The notes beneath the pieces were generated by a model that was given only the letters and a program-made list of their open reading frames with translations, was not told the DNA's origin and did not search any database. A DNA stretch of 64,000 bases from Phytophthora quininea (Eukaryota > Oomycota > Peronosporomycetes > Peronosporales > Peronosporaceae): assembly GCA_011947345.1 (NCBI GenBank), contig JAAVTG010000586.1:434001-498000 (forward strand), in the 5' to 3' direction. This document shows positions 10,701-22,700 of this stretch, one piece after another. Each line of letters opens with the position of its first letter. Position 1 is the first letter of the stretch. Made by a program: the position numbers and the translations under genes.

Positions 10701-13700
10701 CCTCGTGAACACAGTGAGCAATCCGATGCTACAAGGGCAGTAGCAACAGAACCCGTGGAACCAGCAGTCACACGGAAAATTCCCTCAGTAGCAGAAGATA
10801 AGAGCGCTGTCTCTGAGCATCAAAAGGTGTCATCCACGGGGTACAAGAAAGCACGAACACCAGGCCATAAAAACAAAAACTTTCGGTCAAGAGCAATACA
10901 TTAGATCCTGACCGAAAGGGAACTGTCAGCCTTCCTGACCCAAAAGCACGGGTCCCCTTCCTCGAGCCGCTCCAGATTCTCGATAAAGCCCCCGCAAAAC
11001 AAGATACTGAAGAGCAAAGCCATTCGAGTTTGTCAGCACCAGAGGGTTCGTCCTCGACACGGCTACCAGATATGGAGAGTTCGCAACCGATGAAGGAGGA
11101 TGGCATTTGCGAAGAATCCATTCAAGAAGATATTTCAGTCCTACGTTGCCAATGACGACCCTATCCAATGCTGTAAATGAAGAAGAGGAAACAGTTCCAG
11201 AGAAAATCGAGGCGAAGCATGAAGACGATGACGAGTATCGAGATGTGAATTTATCTCTATCTGAAAAAACTTGCACGACCCCGTTGAAGCTGCAACCGTT
11301 GATGAGGACATTGAGATGACATCGCCACCAAAAGGAATCGAGGATTTGATATTAACTCAACTAAATTTGAACCTCCCGCGAACGAAGTGGAGGAGGAGAT
11401 GTACGAGGACGAGCAGAAGCTGTTTGATAAAGAAGTAAAGGCAGCAGACTTTGAGACTTCTCGAGAGGCGCCAAATGAAAGCGTGTTTGGAGAAAACCAT
11501 CTTGATGTATCGGAATGTGATTTTGACGGCGTGGATACGCTGTCACAAATGGATATAGTGAATATACAAAATCCGGCTTTGGAAGATGATAATGACAAAT
11601 CTGCCCCCGACGCCAACGTATTTGAGAAGCCAGATTACGAGATCGAATCTGAAGCTGATAAAATGTTGCTGGCTCTTTCAGACCCACGTGATCGGAAGAG
11701 CGAGGAGGACGAGGCAGACACGAAAGAAACAGAACCCAGTGTCACACTAGAGGATGAAGGTTACTACGACGATTTTGAACACGTTGAACTGCTGGATCCA
11801 GCCCAACCCGAGGTAAGTGCTACCTTTGACTGGGTAACAGCTCGAGCTATTTGTGAGCAATTCGTAAATCGTGGAATCATTGATGCATTGGCTGAGATCG
11901 ATGCATTAGGGGTGGTTTGTTTGGAGAGCACGGACTCTGGAGTTTGTGGATACGATAATGACGGCAATTTTGACAGCGAAATGGTTGACTTAGATCCAGC
12001 TGCGGAGCATGATGAAGTGGTGACCCCAACAGCAGCTGATTCTGTCCTGTTGACAGCTCTTCAAAATGTTGTCAACTCATTGGCCCCGCCAACAAAGCTG
12101 GCAGAAGAGATCATCACAACGACAATGAACCAGTTAACGGGTCGGATTCAAGACGACTCCTCCAGGATGCGTCCAGCATCAGCAACGAGGGTTTTCCGCC
12201 GCCTGTCGAGGAAATGGCCGCTGAAGTCGGTCGTATAGTGGCGTCAACGATTGCAGGGTCGCTAAGTAGTGCTGTGGAGCAACTTCGTTCTTTCCCTTTG
12301 GATGAGTCTCTAGGTTTCGGGGTTCTGCACCTGATGGAGAAATATTTGTGACAATGACACCGGAGTTTTGCCGAAATCTAAATGAGCTGGTTGCTGTTGC
12401 TGTCGAAGCTGTAGCTGATAGAATACGATCTCACGGCGAAATAGACATCAGTTCTTCAAGAGATATGTCCCTTCCTACACCAGATAGCGATACGATTACG
12501 TTACCAGAAGACAACAATGCCAGTGGTGATGTTAGCTATCGCTCGATGGCTTCATCAGGGGAAGAAGGGCAGGTGTCGATTCAGATGGCGAAAGCCATTC
12601 GCGACAGCGTTAATGGGATAATCGCGGTCTCTTTGGTTAGCATCATGGACCAACTTGAGCCCTCTGTCAATCAAGCCCAAGAACTTCCAGAGTTTGACGA
12701 CTCGTACGAGTTTGCTGCAACAGATCACCATCCTTCCCTGATTTTGGAAGATGACAAGATATTGCCGGCAAAAGCAGCAGTAGCTGTGGGTAGTTACGTC
12801 AACGGCTTAATCGCCATGGCTGTCCAAAACTCCGCTGAACGTGCTCTAGAGAATAGCAGTCATATAAGCAGTGTTCGAGAACTTACTGCACTGGCAGTGA
12901 ACATTGAGCTATCTCCAAGAGTGGAAGAATTTACTTGCCAGTTGAAAAATCCGTCGAATTTGGACGCAAGTCACTTAAAGAGTAAATCCTCTGCAGCTTA
13001 CGATTCTGACGTGGAAAATAACATTGAAGATGAGCTTCCCGTGCAGACAATTATTGCAATTAGTCGAAATATCGACGGCATCATCGCACTTTCACTCGAG
13101 AAAACAGTGAACCACTTGTGCTCGCCACAGCAGCAAGATATTGTTGGTGCTGAGCAGCAGCTCAGTGAGGAGACACTTGTTGTCCCACCAGGCGCATATT
13201 CTTCAGTGTCTATAATGGATTACGCAAACGACCTAACACTGTTGCCGTCGCAGCCAGAGACTGACGAAGCTGGTCATTTCGCAACGAGGGAGGATCAGAA
13301 TCCGTTAGATGCACAACAACCACGCACTGAAAGAGAGGTGCCAGAAGATGTATCCTCCGCGATCCGGCGAAACATTTCGGCAGTCGTTGCTGTTTCGTTA
13401 GAGTCAGTGTTACAAATATTGCACGTCGCTAGTGAACGGCTCGTTATTCGAACAAACCGTGACGAAGTAACAATAAGTGGAGACTCTCTAGCGCCATCGG
13501 TGCTGACGACGTTAGAACATTCCGCTCCGAGTGAACTCGCCAATGTTTATGAAAGTGGCTCTTCAAAAGCGAAAACCCCACCGCAAGAACTGGATATCTG
13601 CCATCAAGATGACAGCTCGGATGATTTGCCAGTGGCAATGTCCATTTCAATTCAACGAAGTGTCAACGCAATTTTGATGCAGGCGCTTCAAAATGTGATA

Positions 13701-16700
13701 GTGGATTTGTCCCATGAATCTAGACTACCTGATGATGAAGTATCGCTTCAACTTCCTGATCCTTCTGATCATCTTACGACGGAACGGGTGGCTTACGATC
13801 ACGGTGCAGTTATCGCGGCGATCGAGTCCTGTGACCAGATTTCCCCCATGACGAAGACAATCAAACGTTAGAACGAAGTGCAAGTGGAATTTCTATTCAA
13901 ATGGCGATTGCTGTACGGTGGACAGTTAGCGGGATGATCGCTCTAGCCGTTGAGAATGCTATCACGGATTGTATGTCGGAGAGCATACTGCAACTGCCAC
14001 CCGGCACTGTGATAGAACCGGCTAAGTGTGAAACACTGGATGTCGAATCCCAGCAGAGCACTTCGGATCGCCCTATCAATGCCATTACACAAGAAATCTC
14101 CAGCGACATGACTCATGCAATTCGCCAGACTGTGGACGAAATCATTGACAAAACCGCCACTAGTGTTTTAGCTCAGATTGGTCCTTGCACTGTCAATGAG
14201 TTGCTGTCCCAATTATCTATGGACAACGTCGCAATTGGTGCTGGTGAACTACCAACGCAAAAGGAGATGTCTGCAGCTTTCGAAGCCGTTGGCGGGGTGG
14301 GGTTTAACACACTTCCAGTGCAGATGTCCGTGGCAATTCAGCAAGCTGTGAATGGCCTGATTGGCACATCGCTTCAGGCTGCATTGGAAGATGTTATGGG
14401 TAAAGCTCAGGCTGTTCAACCAGTTGATCCTGCTACGGCCAAGTCCCAAATGGATAGCCCCGCGATTGAAAGTGTGCACGTTTCAGAGGGCAGGCCCCAC
14501 TTTACTCCCGTACATATTCCGCCTTTGGTTTTCCCCTTACATGCGGGAGCAAGCGAGCGCAAACATGTCGAAGTGAAGTCAGAAGAAAATGATCCAGTAG
14601 AATTGTCCGTAATGGCTGCGATTGCAGTGAGTCGAACGGTAAATGCTGTCATTGCGTCTGGAGTTGAAAAAGTGTTCGACTCGATGATCAACGTGGGAAA
14701 CTCGCTTGCAGCTGGCGTGGGCGCAAAAGAAATGGATCGTAATCCTGGAGTGCCTGAACAAGAAACTATTTCAATCACCCCGCCAAAGTCAACTGCTACT
14801 CCTCAAGACATGAATGCGAAGTGTAATGAAGATCACACTAGTGGCAACGATGAAGTGAAAGCTTTGTCACCATCGATGTCGATCGCTATAGCACGCTCCG
14901 TCAGGGCAATGCTACTGGAGGCAGTAGAGAGCGCTGCTCAACAAATCGAAATACCTGGTGATTATGAAGACGATGTCCAGTTTATAAAAGACGAAGTACT
15001 TGAAATTTCTCCCGCTGGAGGTGTTATCCCGTCCTCGTCAGACTATGATGATCCTGTATCGATCGCAATCACAAGTGTCGTCAACATCATGACCGAACAC
15101 ACATTACAAGCCGTCACCATTGCGAACACTACAAACAGTCCGCCTCAAACTAAAGAAAATACTAATTCACCCACCCCGGTTGCCGCTGCGGTGACTCCCG
15201 CGGAAGCTGCCGAAGCCGTGCCGGAAGACGTGGTGTCGCCGGAGGTGGAGTTCTCGTCTGCGTCGGAGGAGACGATGGTGGAGTTGATGGCGGCTGTTGA
15301 GACGACGGCCGCCGCGGCCATAGCTGCCGACGCGGAAGCCGCTGCCGCAGCCGAAGCCGCAGCCGAAGCCGCACCCGTATCGGCGACCGATGTGGCGGCT
15401 GCTGCCGAAGAGCTGGTGAGCGCAGTGGAGTCGACCGTTGCGTCGGCAGCGACAGCACAAGAGGAGGCTGTGGTGCCGGAGGCGGAGATCGTCGTGGGGA
15501 CACCGGACGCGACCACGGAGCCTGCCGCGGACGCTCAGGCAGAGGCCGAGTCTGCGACCGAGGTAGCGGCCGCAACCGAGCAGCTTGTGAGCGCGGTCGA
15601 GTCGGACACGACAGCGGCTGCGGTGACTCCCGCGGAAGCTGCCGAAGCCGTGCCGGAAGACGTGGTGTCGCCGGAGGTGGAGTTCTCGTCTGCGTCGGAG
15701 GAGACGATGGTGGAGTTGATGGCGGCTGTTGAGACGACGGCCGCCGCGGCCATAGCTGCCGACGCGGAAGCCGCTGCCGCAGCCGAAGCCGCAGCCGCAG
15801 CCGAAGCCGCCCCCGTATCGGCGACCGATGTGGCGGCTGCTGCCGAAGAGCTGGTGAGCGCAGTGGAGTCGACCGTTGCGTCGGCAGCGACAGCACAAGA
15901 GGAGGCTGTGGTGCCGGAGGCGGAGATCGTCGTGGGGACACCGGACGCGACCACGGAGCCTGCCGCGGACGCTCAGGCAGAGGCCGAGTCTGCGACCGAG
16001 GTAGCGGCCGCAACCGAGCAGCTTGTGAGCGCGGTCGAGTCGGACACGACAGCGGCTGCGGTGACTCCCGCGGAAGCTGCCGAAGCCGTGCCGGAAGACG
16101 TGGTGTCGCCGGAGGTGGAGTTCTCGTCTGCGTCGGAGGAGACGATGGTGGAGTTGATGGCGGCTGTTGAGACGACGGCCGCCGCGGCCATAGCTGCCGA
16201 CGCGGAAGCCGCTGCCGCAGCCGAAGCCGCAGCCGAAGCCGCACCCGTATCGGCGACCGATGTGGCGGCTGCTGCCGAAGAGCTGGTGAGCGCAGTGGAG
16301 TCGACCGTTGCGTCGGCAGCGACAGCACAAGAGGAGGCTGTGGTGCCGGAGGCGGAGATCGTCGTGGGGACACCGGACGCGACCACGGAGCCTGCCGCGG
16401 ACGCTCAGGCAGAGGCCGAGTCTGCGACCGAGGTAGCGGCCGCAACCGAGCAGCTTGTGAGCGCGGTCGAGTCGGACACGACAGCGGCTGCGGTGACTCC
16501 CGCGGAAGCTGCCGAAGCCGTGCCGGAAGACGTGGTGTCGCCGGAGGTGGAGTTCTCGTCTGCGTCGGAGGAGACGATGGTGGAGTTGATGGCGGCTGTT
16601 GAGACGACGGCCGCCGCGGCCATAGCTGCCGACGCGGAAGCCGCTGCCGCAGCCGAAGCCGCAGCCGTATCGGCGACCGATGTGGCGGCTGCTGCCGAAG

Positions 16701-19700
16701 AGCTGGTGAGCGCAGTGGAGTCGACCGTTGCGTCGGCAGCGACAGCACAAGAGGAGGCTGTGGTGCCGGAGGCGGAGATCGTCGTGGGGACACCGGACGC
16801 GACCACGGAGCCTGCCGCGGACGCTCAGGCAGAGGCCGAGTCTGCGACCGAGGTAGCGGCCGCAACCGAGCAGCTTGTGAGCGCGGTCGAGTCGGACACG
16901 ACAGCGGCTGCGGTGACTCCCGCGGAAGCTGCCGAAGCCGTGCCGGAAGACGTGGTGTCGCCGGAGGTGGAGTTCTCGTCTGCGTCGGAGGAGACGATGG
17001 TGGAGTTGATGGCGGCTGTTGAGACGACGGCCGCCGCGGCCATAGCTGCCGACGCGGAAGCCGCTGCCGCAGCCGAAGCCGCAGCCGAAGCCGCACCCGT
17101 ATCGGCGACCGATGTGGCGGCTGCTGCCGAAGAGCTGGTGAGCGCAGTGGAGTCGACCGTTGCGTCGGCAGCGACAGCACAAGAGGAGGCTGTGGTGCCG
17201 GAGGCGGAGATCGTCGTGGGGACACCGGACGCGACCACGGAGCCTGCCGCGGACGCTCAGGCAGAGGCCGAGTCTGCGACCGAGGTAGCGGCCGCAACCG
17301 AGCAGCTTGTGAGCGCGGTCGAGTCGGACACGACAGCGGCTGCGGTGACTCCCGCGGAAGCTGCCGAAGCCGTGCCGGAAGACGTGGTGTCGCCGGAGGT
17401 GGAGTTCTCGTCTGCGTCGGAGGAGACGATGGTGGAGTTGATGGCGGCTGTTGAGACGACGGCCGCCGCGGCCATGGCTGCCGACGCGGAAGCCGCTGCC
17501 GCAGCCGAAGCCGCAGCCGCAGCCCAAGCCGCACCCGTATCGGCGACCGATGTGGCGGCTGCTGCCGAAGAGCTGGTGAGCGCAGTGGAGTCGACCGTTG
17601 CGTCTGCAGCGACAGCAGAAGAGGAGGCTGTGGTGCCGGAGGCGGAGATCGTCGTGGGGACACCGGACGCGACCACGGAGCCTGCCGCGGACGCTCAGGC
17701 AGAGGCCGAGTCTGCGACCGAGGTAGCGGCCGCAACCGAGCAGCTTGTGAGCGCGGTCGAGTCGGACACGACAGCGGCTGCGGTGACTCCCGCGGAAGCT
17801 GCCGAAGCCGTGCCGGAAGACGTGGTGTCGCCGGAGGTGGAGTTCTCGTCTGCGTCGGAGGAGACGATGGTGGAGTTGATGGCGGCTGTTGAGACGACGG
17901 TCGCCGCGGCCATGGCTGCCGACGCGGAAGCCGCTGCCGCAGCCGAAGCCGCAAGCCAAGCCCAAGCCCAAGCCGCACCCGTATCGGCGACCGATGTGGC
18001 GGCTGCTGCCGAAGAGCTGGTGAGCGCAGTGGAGTCGACCGTTGCGTCGGCAGCGACAGCAGAAGAGGAGGCTGTGGTGCCGGAGGCGGAGATCGTCGTG
18101 GGGACACCGGACGCGACCACGGAGCCTGCCGCGGACGCTCAGGCAGAGGCCGAGTCTGCGACCGAGGTAGCGGCCGCAACCGAGCAGCTTGTGAGCGCGG
18201 TCGAGTCGGACACGACAGCGGCTGCGGTGACTCCCGCGGAAGCTGCCGAAGCCGTGCCGGAAGACGTGGTGTCGCCGGAGGTGGAGTTCTCGTCTGCGTC
18301 GGAGGAGGCGATGGTGGAGTTGATGGCGGCTGTTGAGACGACGGTCGCCGCGGCCATGGCTGCCGACGCGGAAGCCGCTGCCGCAGCCGCAGCCGAAGCC
18401 GCAAGCCCAAGCCGCACCCGTATCGGCGACCGATGTGGCGGCTGCTGCCGAAGAGCTGGTGAGCGCAGTGGAGTCGACCGTTGCGTCGGCAGCGACAGCA
18501 GAAGAGGAGGCTGTGGTGCCGGAGGCGGAGGTCGTCGTGGGGACACCGGACGCGACCACGGAGCCTGCCGCGGACGCTCAGGCAGAGGCCGAGTCTGCGA
18601 CCGAGGTAGCGGCCGCAACCGAGCAGCTTGTGAGCGCGGTCGAGTCGGACACGACAGCGGCTGCGGTGACTCCCGCGGAAGCTGCCGAAGCCGTGCCGGA
18701 AGACGTGGTGTCGCCGGAGGTGGAGTTCTCGTCTGCGTCGGAGGAGGCGATGGTGGAGTTGATGGCGGCTGTTGAGACGACGGTCGCCGCGGCCATGGCT
18801 GCCGACGCGGAAGCCGCTGCCGCAGCCGAAGCCGAAGCCCAAGCCGAAGCCGCCCCCGTATCGGCGACCGATGTGGCGGCTGCTGCCGAAGAGCTGGTGA
18901 GCGCAGTGGAGTCGACCGTTGCGTCTGCAGCGACAGCACAAGAGGAGGCTGTGGTGCCGGAGGCGGAGATCGTCGTGGGGACACCGGACGCGACCACGGA
19001 GCCTGCCGCGGACGCTCAGGCAGAGGCCGAGTCTGCGACCGAGGTAGCGGCCGCAACCGAGCAGCTTGTGAGCGCGGTCGAGTCGGACACGACAGCGGCT
19101 GCGGTGACTCCCGCGGAAGCTGCCGAAGCCGTGCCGGAAGACGTGGTGTCGCCGGAGGTGGAGTTCTCGTCTGCGTCGGAGGAGACGATGGTGGAGTTGA
19201 TGGCGGCTGTTGAGACGACGGCCGCCGCGGCCATGGCTGCCGACGCGGAAGCCGCTGCCGCAGCCGAAGCCGCCCAAGCCCGTATCGGCGACCGATGTGG
19301 CGGCTGCTGCCGAAGAGCTGGTGAGCGCAGTGGAGTCGACCGTTGCGTCGGCAGCGACAGCACAAGAGGAGGCTGTGGTGCCGGAGGCGGAGATCGTCGT
19401 GGGGACACCGGACGCGACCACGGAGCCTGCCGCGGACGCTCAGGCAGAGGCCGAGTCTGCGACCGAGGTAGCGGCCGCAACCGAGCAGCTTGTGAGCGCG
19501 GTCGAGTCGGACACGACAGCGGCTGCGGTGACTCCGCGGAAGCTGCCGAAGCCGTGCCGGAAGACGTGGTGTCGCCGGAGGTGGAGTTCTCGTCTGCGTC
19601 GGAGGAGACGATGGTGGAGTTGATGGCGGCTGTTGAGACGACGGCCGCCGCGGCCATAGCTGCCGACGCGGAAGCCGCTGCCGCAGCCGAGCCGAGCCGC

Positions 19701-22700
19701 AAGCCCGTATCGGCGACCGATGTGGCGGCTGCTGCCGAAGAGCTGGTGAGCGCAGTGGAGTCGACCGTTGCGTCGGCAGCGACAGCACAAGAGGAGGCTG
19801 TGGTGCCGGAGGCGGAGATCGTCGTGGGGACACCGGACGCGACCACGGAGCCTGCCGCGGACGCTCAGGCAGAGGCCGAGTCTGCGACCGAGGTAGCGGC
19901 CGCAACCGAGCAGCTTGTGAGCGCGGTCGAGTCGGACACGACAGCGGCTGCGGTGACTCCCGCGGAAGCTGCCGAAGCCGTGCCGGAAGACGTGGTGTCG
20001 CCGGAGGTGGAGTTCTCGTCTGCGTCGGAGGAGACGATGGTGGAGTTGATGGCGGCTGTTGAGACGACGGCCGCCGCGGCCATGGCTGCCGACGCGGAAG
20101 CCGCTGCCGCAGCCGAAGCCGCAAGCCCAAGCCGCACCCGTATCGGCGACCGATGTGGCGGCTGCTGCCGAAGAGCTGGTGAGCGCAGTGGAGTCGACCG
20201 TTGCGTCTGCAGCGACAGCAGAAGAGGAGGCTGTGGTGCCGGAGGCGGAGGTCGTCGTGGGGACACCGGACGCGACCACGGAGCCTGCCGCGGACGCTCA
20301 GGCAGAGGCCGAGTCTGCGACCGAGGTAGCGGCCGCAACCGAGCAGCTTGTGAGCGCGGTCGAGTCGGACACGACAGCGGCTGCGGTGACTCCCGCGGAA
20401 GCTGCCGAAGCCGTGCCGGAAGACGTGGTGTCGCCGGAGGTGGAGTTCTCGTCTGCGTCGGAGGAGGCGATGGTGGAGTTGATGGCGGCTGTTGAGACGA
20501 CGGTCGCCGCGGCCATGGCTGCCGACGCGGAAGCCGCTGCCGCAGCCGAAGCCGCAAGCCGCCCAAGCCCAAGCCCCCGTATCGGCGACCGATGTGGCGG
20601 CTGCTGCCGAAGAGCTGGTGAGCGCAGTGGAGTCGACCGTTGCGTCTGCAGCGACAGCAGAAGAGGAGGCTGTGGTGCCGGAGGCGGAGGTCGTCGTGGG
20701 GACACCGGACGCGACCACGGAGCCTGCCGCGGACGCTCAGGCAGAGGCCGAGTCTGCGACCGAGGTAGCGGCCGCAACCGAGCAGCTTGTGAGCGCGGTC
20801 GAGTCGGACACGACAGCGGCTGCGGTGACTCCCGCGGAAGCTGCCGAAGCCGTGCCGGAAGACGTGGTGTCGCCGGAGGTGGAGTTCTCGTCTGCGTCGG
20901 AGGAGGCGATGGTGGAGTTGATGGCGGCTGTTGAGACGACGGTCGCCGCGGCCATGGCTGCCGACGCGGAAGCCGCTGCCGCAGCCGAAGCCGCAAGCCG
21001 CAAGCCGAAGCCGCACCCGTATCGGCGACCGATGTGGCGGCTGCTGCCGAAGAGCTGGTGAGCGCAGTGGAGTCGACCGTTGCGTCTGCAGCGACAGCAG
21101 AAGAGGAGGCTGTGGTGCCGGAGGCGGAGGTCGTCGTGGGGACACCGGACGCGACCACGGAGCCTGCCGCGGACGCTCAGGCAGAGGCCGAGTCTGCGAC
21201 CGAGGTAGCGGCCGCAACCGAGCAGCTTGTGAGCGCGGTCGAGTCGGACACGACAGCGGCTGCGGTGACTCCCGCGGAAGCTGCCGAAGCCGTGCCGGAA
21301 GACGTGGTGTCGCCGGAGGTGGAGTTCTCGTCTGCGTCGGAGGAGGCGATGGTGGAGTTGATGGCGGCTGTTGAGACGACGGTCGCCGCGGCCATGGCTG
21401 CCGACGCGGAAGCCGCTGCCGCAGCCGCTGCCGCAGCCGAAGCCAAGCCCAAGCCCAAGCCAAGCCCCGTATCGGCGACCGATGTGGCGGCTGCTGCCGA
21501 AGAGCTGGTGAGCGCAGTGGAGTCGACCGTTGCGTCTGCAGCGACAGCAGAAGAGGAGGCTGTGGTGCCGGAGGCGGAGGTCGTCGTGGGGACACCGGAC
21601 GCGACCACGGAGCCTGCCGCGGACGCTCAGGCAGAGGCCGAGTCTGCGACCGAGGTAGCGGCCGCAACCGAGCAGCTTGTGAGCGCGGTCGAGTCGGACA
21701 CGACAGCGGCTGCGGTGACTCCCGCGGAAGCTGCCGAAGCCGTGCCGGAAGACGTGGTGTCGCCGGAGGTGGAGTTCTCGTCTGCGTCGGAGGAGGCGAT
21801 GGTGGAGTTGATGGCGGCTGTTGAGACGACGGTCGCCGCGGCCATGGCTGCCGACGCGGAAGCCGCTGCCGCAGCCGAAGCCGCAGCCGCAAGCCCAAGC
21901 CAAGCCCCCGTATCGGCGACCGATGTGGCGGCTGCTGCCGAAGAGCTGGTGAGCGCAGTGGAGTCGACCGTTGCGTCTGCAGCGACAGCAGAAGAGGAGG
22001 CTGTGGTGCCGGAGGCGGAGGTCGTCGTGGGGACACCGGACGCGACCACGGAGCCTGCCGCGGACGCTCAGGCAGAGGCCGAGTCTGCGACCGAGGTAGC
22101 GGCCGCAACCGAGCAGCTTGTGAGCGCGGTCGAGTCGGACACGACAGCGGCTGCGGTGACTCCCGCGGAAGCTGCCGAAGCCGTGCCGGAAGACGTGGTG
22201 TCGCCGGAGGTGGAGTTCTCGTCTGCGTCGGAGGAGGCGATGGTGGAGTTGATGGCGGCTGTTGAGACGACGGTCGCCGCGGCCATGGCTGCCGACGCGG
22301 AAGCCGCTGCCGCAAGCCGAAGCCCAGCCGCAGCCGAAGCCGCACCCGTATCGGCGACCGATGTGGCGGCTGCTGCCGAAGAGCTGGTGAGCGCAGTGGA
22401 GTCGACCGTTGCGTCGGCAGCGACAGCACAAGAGGAGGCTGTGGTGCCGGAGGCGGAGATCGTCGTGGGGACACCGGACGCGACCACGGAGCCTGCCGCG
22501 GACGCTCAGGCAGAGGCCGAGTCTGCGACCGAGGTAGCGGCCGCAACCGAGCAGCTTGTGAGCGCGGTCGAGTCGGACACGACAGCGGCTGCGGTGACTC
22601 CCGCGGAAGCTGCCGAAGCCGTGCCGGAAGACGTGGTGTCGCCGGAGGTGGAGTTCTCGTCTGCGTCGGAGGAGACGATGGTGGAGTTGATGGCGGCTGT

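Noticed and set aside
15162..19421. Other long reverse ORFs across the array, including the repeated ~137-codon MVASGVPTTISASG frames
   Set aside because: They recur once per unit as a by-product of the repeat, in the reverse frame of VVGTPDATT.
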